From: Endothia cerciana
Lineage: Eukaryota; Ascomycota; Sordariomycetes; Diaporthales; Cryphonectriaceae
Length of the DNA: 64,000 bases
Assembly (NCBI GenBank): GCA_026119935.1
Contig: JALRMH010000001.1
Span: forward strand, 496,001-560,000
Direction of reading: 5' to 3'
Shown here: one piece after another, positions 55,796 through 64,000 of the stretch
Layout of the letters: each line of letters opens with the position of its first letter
How positions within the stretch are numbered: the stretch's first letter is position 1
Notes under the pieces: model-generated
What the model was told of the DNA's origin: nothing
What the model saw: the letters and a program-made list of their open reading frames with translations, nothing else
Databases searched by the model: none
Program-made: the position numbers and the translations under genes

Positions 55796-58700
55796 TTACA
55801 CCTGCTCCTCACTGCTGTTGGCAACCTCTTGTGCATTGTCAAGGTGAGACTGCAGCAACCTGTAGATTGGGTGCTCCGTTGGCCAAAGCCCTCCGCCCTG
55901 GCTCTTGGAGAGCACTGCCTTGTAGAACTGAAGAAGATTGCTGAGGCCTACCTTGCTTGGGACTTCAGCAATAGCATCCTCCATGGCATATTGTCGGAAC
56001 TCTCGGTATATGCCAGGGTTGAACTTGGTCGTAAGAAGGTGAGACCAGAATTTGTACAGTCGCTTCATATCCGTCGGAAGTTCCCCTGGCTTGGCAGATC
56101 GTCGCTGTTCAATGGCTCTGTAGTGCACATCCACATATGCCTCCTTGTTGTTAGTACCGGAGACATGAGCTAGAGTGCCGTCGAGACGCCAGTAGGTGGG
56201 CGAGGTGATTCCCTCGTCGTTGGGAGCTAGCTCAGGCCTGCAGTCTATCAGTGAATGGTTCAGTATATAGAGCTCATGAAAACATACGTTGTTAAGGATT
56301 CGGGGTTGGCAGGGACACCATTGGCCTTCGAAACAGAGGGTTCCTCAGATCTAGTGGGTCCATCATGAGTGCCATTTGCCAGCTTGCCTTGGGCGACCAT
56401 GTGTAGCTGGGCCACCTCCTCATCTGTGAACGTCTGAGCCGACTGTACCGCCTGATCCTCCCAGTTCATAGGTGAGAATGCGCTGGCAATCGGAGCTCCC
56501 GTCGATGCCGTTACAGGAGAGAATTCCGGCACAGAGGCATTCAGTGGCGAGTTGTCAGCAGTGGGCTGGCCGTTGACCTGGGCGCCGTTGACAGCTGGGG
56601 AAAAGTGTGGTCCGTTCATGTAGCCTGGGTACATGTCTCCAGAGAAGGCTTGCCCGGGGCTGAATGCCGGGGGGGAAACTGGGTTGTATGAGGGGTACGG
56701 CATTGGTTGCTGCTGATAGTAGTGGTTGCTGGGGTTCAGATGAAGGCTGTGCCACGACCTGTATACGAAGTTGGAGGGGCCTGGGTTGCGAGTAGACTCC
56801 TTAGTTTGATCCTTTCCGTCCCCCTCGAGCAGCCATCTCTGCCAATTCTTGCGGCAACGTACGAGCTCCCTGTGACCGTCTGCGAGTACAAAGTCAACGT
56901 CCTTGCAGTCAGCACATGCTAGCCTCACCAACTCAATCGTCTGGCTAGACATCGAACGTATCCTCGGGAACCCTGCGATAATTTCAAAGGGAACGAAGCC
57001 CTGAGTGTCCATCTGTGCCTTCAGGAAGCTGTCTTTCTCTAGGTTAGGGTCAGAGAAGTAATACTCGATCTGTTTCTTGAGGGCCTCGTGAAGAAGATTC
57101 GGGTAGGGGTCGGGGCCGAAGCCTGGCTGAGGGGAGAAGGGCGCAAAGCCGTACGAGGGGTACTGGCTATAGTCAGGCAAGGCTGAGGGCGGAACGCCGT
57201 GCATCCTCGATGTGCCATTGGATGCTCCCTTGATGCCGTTGCCATTAGCCAGAGGGACTGGCCGGCCACGGCCGCCACGGGATCCGCCGTACGTGGCCGG
57301 CGTAAACCCGGGTGCGGTGAAGCTCGGAGGGCTGTACGTATTGGAGCGCGAGCCGTGGCCATTAGACATGAAAGGCGGTTGTCCATTGTGTCCGCCGCGC
57401 GCATTCCCGTGAGCCCCTCCTCGTCTCGGTTTCGACTCCTTGTGGCTTGGAAAGCCTCCCTCCTTTCTGAAAGTTTCTTGGCCCTCGCCTCTCGGAACGA
57501 AGGAGGTGGGCTCGTTCTTGGTAGCCTTGGAGGGCTCGTTCTTCGAGGTAGAATAGTCGCCAGCTCCACGGTTGACCGAAGGCACCGATTGTTTGCGCTG
57601 GCTCTGTTGGTCGACAGAGAATCTCTTGATCTTCTCAGACGGTACAGCAGCAGCACGCGGCTGTGTGTCCTCTCGTGATCGGCCTTGTGTTTCACCTCCC
57701 TCCTTGGGCATTGCCGCATCGGAGGCGACAGCTTGAGCCTTCTCGCTCGACAAGCTAATGCTGGAGGCGTGTCCACGGCCGCCAGAACCTCGTCCGGCCT
57801 GTCCACCACCACGAGACTTGTTCATGGCACGCTGCTGAGGCAGCGGTGTGTTAAACACAACAGTTGGTGTGATCTCAACCTTCTTCCAATCGCGCTTGGG
57901 ACGGCTTGTCTTGACTCCATCATCCTGCTTCTCCTTGTCAGGCTCGGAAGCCGTCTTTCGCTTACCGTCCTCGGCGGCGGCAGTCTCCGGTGTGGGCCAC
58001 AAGGATGCATTTTCGACAGCAGAAGATGGGAAGCTGGGCGAGGCCTCGGGTTTATCACCCGGGCGGCTGCCGCGTGGGTTGCTCCGAGCACTGGAGTCAA
58101 TAACTGGGCGAGAGGTTTCGGTGGACCTGGTAGGGCCCCGCGCAGCCGTCCCAGACGGCTGTGCCACAGTATTGCTATCTGTCTTTGTTGGCACCTCGAG
58201 GCCGGGCTTGCTTATTGATTCGGCACCTGCGGCGGGTATAGTCTGGCCTGGTGGCTGTCTGGCCTTGGCGGCAGCGGCACGCTGCTGCCAAATGTTGACC
58301 GAAGGGGGTGGGGCCTCGTAGAGCTTCACGGGGATGACCTCTTTCTCCGGTTCCACCGCAGCCTGCTCACCCTCAGCTTCCTTATCTGAACCTCTGCCCT
58401 TTCTGCCTTTTCGGCCCTTCTTAGGGTCCGCGGCCTCACTGGAGCGGTTTGATTGATGAGCTGATTTCTCGGTAGCGGTTGCTGTCGTGCTAGGGGCACT
58501 CGACTCTGTCCCAGGTCGGGTCGGGCCTGCGGCGTCGTCCTTGAGCGCGACGGTCGTACCATTGACGTCCCCGGTGGTCTCCGAAATCTTCCTCGGCCCC
58601 GCAACGTCGACATCGATCTGCGAGCTCTTTGCAGACTCCGAAACCTCCGAGGTTGTTGAGAATGTGTTTGCGGCCGCGTCTGGGCCGGTGGTCACCGAGC

Positions 58701-58821
58701 TCGCGTCATCTTTGGTATGCGAGTCGGCCTGTGGCGGTGCAGTGCCAGGCGGTGTATTTGCCTGGGTCGATGCTCGACCCTTGGCGGCTTGAGCGTAGGA
58801 AAAGGTGGCAGGGCCCGACAT
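55796..58821 (-). CDS. LARP1-like RNA-binding protein with La and DM15 regions
   Basis: Model: complement of 56288-58821 and 55796-56237; 2,976 nt, 991 residues. The ATG at 58819-58821 gives MSGPATFSYAQAAKGRAST, the usual start of fungal La-related proteins; an in-frame ATG 14 codons upstream is less likely. The first 570 residues are disordered (Ser/Thr/Pro, later RGG-like repeats such as GGGQAGRGSGGRGH). The La domain spans about residues 576-665: LKKQIEYYFSDPNLEKDSF, GFVPFEIIAGFPRIR and FVLADGHRELVRCRKNWQRW. The 50-nt intron (56238-56287; GTATGT to CTGCAG) restores Thr. It leads to a C-terminal region with LYKFWSHLLTTKFNPGIYRE, FRQYAMEDAI and LLQFYKAVL, which resembles the DM15 repeats of LARP1. 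Relatives (Slf1/Sro9, LARP1) bind mRNAs and ribosomes in the cytoplasm and tune stability and translation. Intron retention would end translation eight codons into the intron. Confidence 0.9.
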
Positions 58822-61800
58822 GTTGAGCCTGTTGTCGCGGCACGTGAATGGGGGTGGTGTCACGGTGTTGGTGCCTCACCCCGAGCGAGGTAGGACTGCA
58901 AAAGCAACGAGCAGTCGCAGGTAGCCCGGTGGGATGGGCGTCAAAGTCGTGTTTGTCCCACGCACCCTGGCGCGCCTCGACGAGGAGAGGAGCACACGGA
59001 TGCCGTGGACGGAGAGGCTCAGAGTACCCCTCCGCGCGAGATCGAGACGGTGGTGCGTGGACGCCGCGGGTGGGCACGTGTGGTGAGCGACGTACGATGC
59101 GTGGCTCGAGGGTACAGGCACAGGAGTCTGCGAGTCCTGAACCTGGGAATGTGTGAGCGTTGGGCACGGAGTGGTGGATGAGGGATCGAACAGTCGAGGA
59201 CGGGCGGGATTAAAAATTTATGATCCGTGAACCGTACCTTTTTTAGGCTCTGGTCTGACACGGCAAGAGCGGGGCGCCTGCAGAAACGAAGATGGCCGAG
59301 GGGGGAGAAAATAGCCTGGCCACGAGGTGAACAACCCGTCGGTGACAGTCAGGCAGTCGACGCCTGTCCGCCGGTCACAAGAGAAGACCGCTGTAGCAGG
59401 AGACGCGAAGGTGGGAATGGCTAAGGTCGCGGGACTGGCTGAGGGCGTGGCCGGGAATACTCTGCAAGGCAGGGCCGACGACACAAACGACGGCCTCGAC
59501 GAGAGGTGCCCGAGAGATTGGGGCCCAAGAGATGCTGCAAATGAATACCTGTTGGCTGATGATGGAAGACTCTCACTCTCCCCAGGACCAGGAGGGGCGT
59601 TCGTCAAAGGAAATCAAGGCGGCCTCGTGGTCGATTGTGGGAAGGGAAAGGTGAGGTAGGGAAAACAGCAGGGCGACAACAAAAATTGTGGATGGAGTAG
59701 CAGGTGTCGTTGAATTTTAGACTGGCGCTGGTGTGGTGTGCAGGTCCGGTGGGCACCGTGGAAAAAAATCTGGTGCAGGTGGGAAAGTGCAGGCACTGCG
59801 GCGGTAGTAGTAGGTGAAGGGGAGCCGGGAAGGTACGGGCAGCTCGACGCCAGCGTCCCCTTCAGGCGAAGTCACCCCTCACTGGCCCGGGCGGGCAGGC
59901 CAGTCACTGGGCAATTAGAGACGGCTCCAGACTCCCACCCGCCGGTTCACCACTAAACCTACAGCCTCACAACGGTCAAACCTCATCGTAACCCACACTA
60001 CTGGTTTTCAGCTGGAGGCCATGCCGTGCCATGCCCTGACCCGGAGACCACCGCGCGTCACGAGCTTACATACCGCAGCACCAACCACGTCCATACTCAT
60101 CCTGACCTGTACTGTACTGTACTGTACTGTACTGTACTGTGCTGTGCTATACGATGCAGTCAAACCTCCCAATGACATGATGGGTGGTGTTTTTTGTTTG
60201 TTTTTTTGTTGTTGTTTTTTTTCTTTCAGCCCGCAGGCCCACCGGTGGAGATCCTTGATTCAGTAGCTTGAAATCCCAAATTTCACAGCATAGAGCATTG
60301 GTTATTGATCACACTGTTCTTTACGCCATACATTTCCCTACCCCGCCTATGTCCCCCGTCATCACCAGTCACACATCCCAGATGCCGAGACTGGGAGCAG
60401 AAGCTATTTCAGGCCAGGTCTTGAATGGGTGCCAGTGCCCACCCTGCAGCATGCAAGCCATACCATCCTTATGGCGGGGTCGTCCTGAGATGGGGTCGCC
60501 TGGACAGCAGCTGCAAGTGTGTGCCGCAGCCAGACAGGATGGCGTGCCCAGTACTTGCGTAGGAGGGTCCCCAGGCGCATACGGCGTAAATAAAAGGGAC
60601 AGGCCTGGTCAGTCAATTAATGCCTGCGCCATCACACAATGTGGCCCGGAGGTGGGTGAAATCCACGCCTCGGTTTCTTGAGGCCAAAAAGCACGCTTGG
60701 CTGGCTCGGAGTCGCTATTCCGTACATCCAGTCAACTTACCCGGAAGGGAGGAAATGGAACGACCGCCCGGAGGGCTTGAGGCTACCTCATCATTGCTTG
60801 CTCTGGGGAGAGGCCACCTCGGGTAACAGTGGCCCGGTAGGTGGGCATCCATCAGGATTCGAGTTGTCTGCAGGCTTGCGCGCATATGGAAGTCGGATTA
60901 GGGCGCCCGCCGGATGGGTCCCCCCCTCCCAGTGCCAGGCGCAACGTAGAGCGGTGCGTTCAATCTTTTGCAGGCTCGTGAACGCCCTACATAGCTGAAG
61001 GAGAAACGTCGACAGCGCCCTTGATGTGAGTTTTACCCCGGCTAACCAGACCGGGTCCAGCTGCCACATGTCACGCTGAAGGCAGCGAGTTTCGGGACGT
61101 TCGGCTGCATCAGGATCCTGGACCCTTTCTGGACATGGACGTCATCCTCACCACTTTAGGGCTGGCTGTCAGAACAAGCCACCTGGTGGAGGCGAAGAGG
61201 AGGATGATGACCCTCGTCATACGGCCACGACATCTGTACGCGGAGCACAAGCTGACGAGGTCGCGAGCATCCCAGCCTCTGCTGAAGATCATGGAACACA
61301 CAGGCAGCCCCACGGGTCCGCGTCCGTCCGCGTCCCGCCCCGCCTCCCAAGGACCAGATCCAGGCGGTCTAAGATAGTAGGAGGAGCGCGACAGCCCATC
61401 CGTGGCCGCCTTGTCCGAAAAGTGCTGCCCTAGGCTTGCAAACCTTGGTCATCGTGCCCGGAACGAGAACCTCCCTCTCGACACACACCAGACCTCTGTC
61501 GTACTTAACGACAGGCTACAGCTGCCAGCCGGTGACCACTCTCCTGCTCCGAATGTGCCGCCCTGCCAGGCTGCGTCTTGCCATCCACATGTCGAATTGC
61601 TTCATGCTCCTGTGGTTGCAGGCGTTTTCTGGTGAACACGAGGGGGGAGGGGGTCTCAACGTCAATAACGCGGGTAGGCAACGATGCCGTGCCGAACAGA
61701 GGGCAGCAAGACCGCACTGCAACCACCAACATGATCACCCACCTCGCTCCTCCAGTCATCACTGCGAGGCTGTCCCTTCCAGGACGACTTAATGCTGCTT

Positions 61801-64000
61801 TTCAGTACACCCTGAGCATGTTGCACAGCCATCCGCAACGTGAAACGAGACCCCGAGCGGTTGATCGTCAGGGACAGCATAGAACCTCACTGCTTGCCCT
61901 ACGGCCCTTTATTTAACAGGAAACACAGGGTGCCGGTGATTACGCATAGTACCTGGCGCCTCGGTACCGCAGCAAGCAGCAGAACCAATGAGCGAGCGAG
62001 TGCTCCTGCAAACCGGCTCATATGCCACAGCAGCCCGGGCTGACGTTGGGCAGTGACCTCACCAAGGTACACGAGAGGGCAAAAGGCACCGGCCGGCCCT
62101 GTTTCATCCAACCCTGTTGGCCGGTCCGGTGTGCATACCCGCGGCCCATCGTCCTGAGGTTCGGGGCGCGAGCGCACGGTCGATTCCATCAGGAATAATG
62201 AGAGATGCGATGTGTATCACTCGTGACAGACATGTCAATGGCGCCCCAGCCTAGATACATGACGGAAGACTCATAAAGTGCCCCCTCAACTTCTACACTA
62301 TCATGATGGTCCTTTCTGGCCCCTCGTCGGACCTGGCATACAACGGCAAAGTGAGAATACGGGGTTCCCTGGCACATGCGATGGGCAAGCACCACGAGTG
62401 TTTTATGCTGCCGCGGCGTGGCAGCGTCGATACCGAAGTCGCGGGCCCATAGGTTAACTGGGATCTGAAACCACCTTTAAGTCTCCGCCGGGGACCGGAT
62501 CGGCGTGCTGGTAGCGTCAGGAAAGGGTTGGCAGCCTGGGACGGAGGCAATACCACTGGTGCTGGCGGTAGCAGAGGTAGTGGGGGAGTTAGTGAAGCAG
62601 GAGGGAGGAAGGAGGAGGTCGTCGTGGCGATGGAATGAGGATAGGGACAGCAGCAGGATGGCCGTCAGGTACGAGGGCAAGGACCTCAGACAACGGCCGG
62701 CGCTGATCAGACGTGCATAGAGGTCGGACTTGGGTCCATTGGAAGGGAGTCCGGCCGCGTGCAGCTGGCTTCACATGACATCCGCTCCTGTTATCTGGAA
62801 AACGGGGAGCGTTGGCGGCAGAGTTGAGGGGCTTCTTTCTTGCTCGAGGCATTGTCACTGTGATGTCCGAATTCCTCGGCCTCTCAAATCATTTGCTCAT
62901 GACTGCTATTATGAAGATGCAATATTGCTTGCGACGAATAGCTCTGGTCTATGAAGGCGTGGTGGGAACCTAGGTCTACGGAGGTCCCATGCAAAGCCCT
63001 CTGCAGCGGGGGGACTCAGAAATCACAGATAGCAAGTACGTAGTGTGTTGAAGCAGAACGCTGGGTCCAAGGAGACATTTCTTCACAATCCACGGAGCTA
63101 TCCCTCCCCCCCCCCCCCGCCCCAAAGCACCCATTTCACCACACACAAAGTCAGACCATGGTGTAACCGGTGGTACTCTTTCAGAACAAGCGTATCTTTT
63201 TCAACAGTAATTTCAGGAGGGAAGGGAAGCGTGACCCCTCCCAGAAGCTGACGGCATGGCTCCGATGGACTCCGTGAGATGACAAAACCTCCAGCGACAC
63301 GTCAGAACGTTGCGTCAGCAACGAGGTTGGCGACACCATACTAGAGTCTACTTTGTCCGAATCGACGTGCGACCCTCCCTCTAACTCTTCCTTTGTTTTT
63401 GATACATGTAGCTGGGGGAGGGGTTTCAGTTAGCACACCTGTCCCATACATTCCACTACGTCCATGAATATCACGAGGTGGAGGTTTCTTACTCCGATAA
63501 TGATGGCGAGGAAGGAAGACGAGTCCATCATGGCAGGCAGAGCGAACAGACAAGGAAGGGTATCAACGCCCTTAGGATCGTCACAAGATCACCTTACCCA
63601 CTTCCCACGTGCCCTCGCGGCCTTGCTTCCCCCCCCCCAGTATTAGGAATGGTAGGACGGGCAGCTAGCGCACGCGAGGCGACAGAACAGACGCACAGGC
63701 AGGGACGAAGGAGATAAGCCTCCGGGGGTACTTCTGCTACAGCTGCAACATCCGCGGCGTACTACGGGGTATTACACGCACACATATGCGGGATGATGGC
63801 AACCAAAACAAAAAAAGAAGAAAAGAAAAAAAAAGTAGTATGGTTGATAGGTACCAGGGCGGGGCGAACGTAATTTGCGGACAGCCGCGCCTCGCGCCGT
63901 CCGCCTAAAGTGCGCCTTTCCCAGCCACTAATTAGATCGGCGGCGGCTGGGATGCATGCGCGCAAGGGACCGTTGCCGTTGCCGTCTTCCTTGCCGTGTA
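58822..64000. other. 5.2-kb region without a convincing gene
   Basis: Begins with the promoter and leader of the LARP gene; CAACAG ten bases before its ATG could be the acceptor of a leader intron. Contains an (ACTGT)n pentamer tract at about 60107-60145, a T/G-rich stretch at about 60185-60230, a C run at about 63104-63118 and an A-rich stretch near 63806-63835. Open frames are short, often lack an ATG start, and show no motif. Confidence 0.5.
60107..60145. repeat. (ACTGT)n pentanucleotide repeat
   Basis: Six perfect ACTGT units (60111-60140) followed by GCTGT variants. Confidence 0.9.

Noticed and set aside
62477..62680. Short frame (-) resembling a secreted peptide
   Set aside because: It starts with TTG rather than ATG and has no flanking exon support.

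Overview
The window looks like nuclear DNA of a filamentous ascomycete, most likely a Sordariomycete. Genes are split by short GT-AG introns (mostly 47-135 nt), codons are GC-rich at the third position, intergenic spaces are long, and the proteins belong to typical Pezizomycotina families (Zn2Cys6 regulator, RTA1-like 7TM protein, DUF3824-like protein, fungal acetate kinase). No bacterial operons, CRISPR arrays, viruses, intact transposons or 5S rRNA were seen. All gene models come from reading splice sites and reading frames by eye; no search was run.

Layout. 1-1070: 5' part of a conserved fungal protein (minus strand, runs off the left edge). 4092-7181: Zn2Cys6 regulator (+). 7737-9544: RTA1-like 7TM protein (-). 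11593-13706: RRN3, the RNA polymerase I initiation factor (+). 14221-15532: THO complex WD40 subunit (-), head to head with RIC1, the Rab6/Ypt6 exchange factor (16264-19719, +). 20047-22401 or beyond: PHO84-type MFS phosphate transporter (-), whose reading frame needs an 8-nt micro-exon. 25183-26600: unrecognised four-exon protein (+). 28714-30216: acetate kinase (+). 30217-39694: about 9.5 kb with no convincing gene, ending at an NRG1-type two-finger C2H2 regulator (39695-40846, +). 42169-44145: PRP31 (-), head to head with CLF1 (44577-46583, +). 47349-47447: an intron-containing tRNA-Gly (-). 50219-52417: DUF3824-like low-complexity protein (-). 55796-58821: LARP1-like protein with La and DM15 regions (-). 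58822-64000: no convincing gene.

Four of the genes act in RNA processing or translation: PRP31 and CLF1 in the spliceosome, the THO subunit in mRNA export, and the LARP on mRNAs. RRN3 drives rRNA synthesis, RIC1 works in Golgi traffic, and the transporter and acetate kinase serve phosphate and acetyl-phosphate/acetate metabolism. Apart from two close divergent pairs there is no sign of a gene cluster with a joint pathway. The less ordinary signals are in gene structure: the micro-exon, a 14-bp all-G:C inverted repeat inside an intron of the same transporter, stop-free introns of length divisible by three in PRP31 and the Zn2Cys6 regulator, a repeated short motif in the RTA1-like tail, an intron separating La from DM15 in the LARP, and the long empty stretch before the C2H2 regulator.
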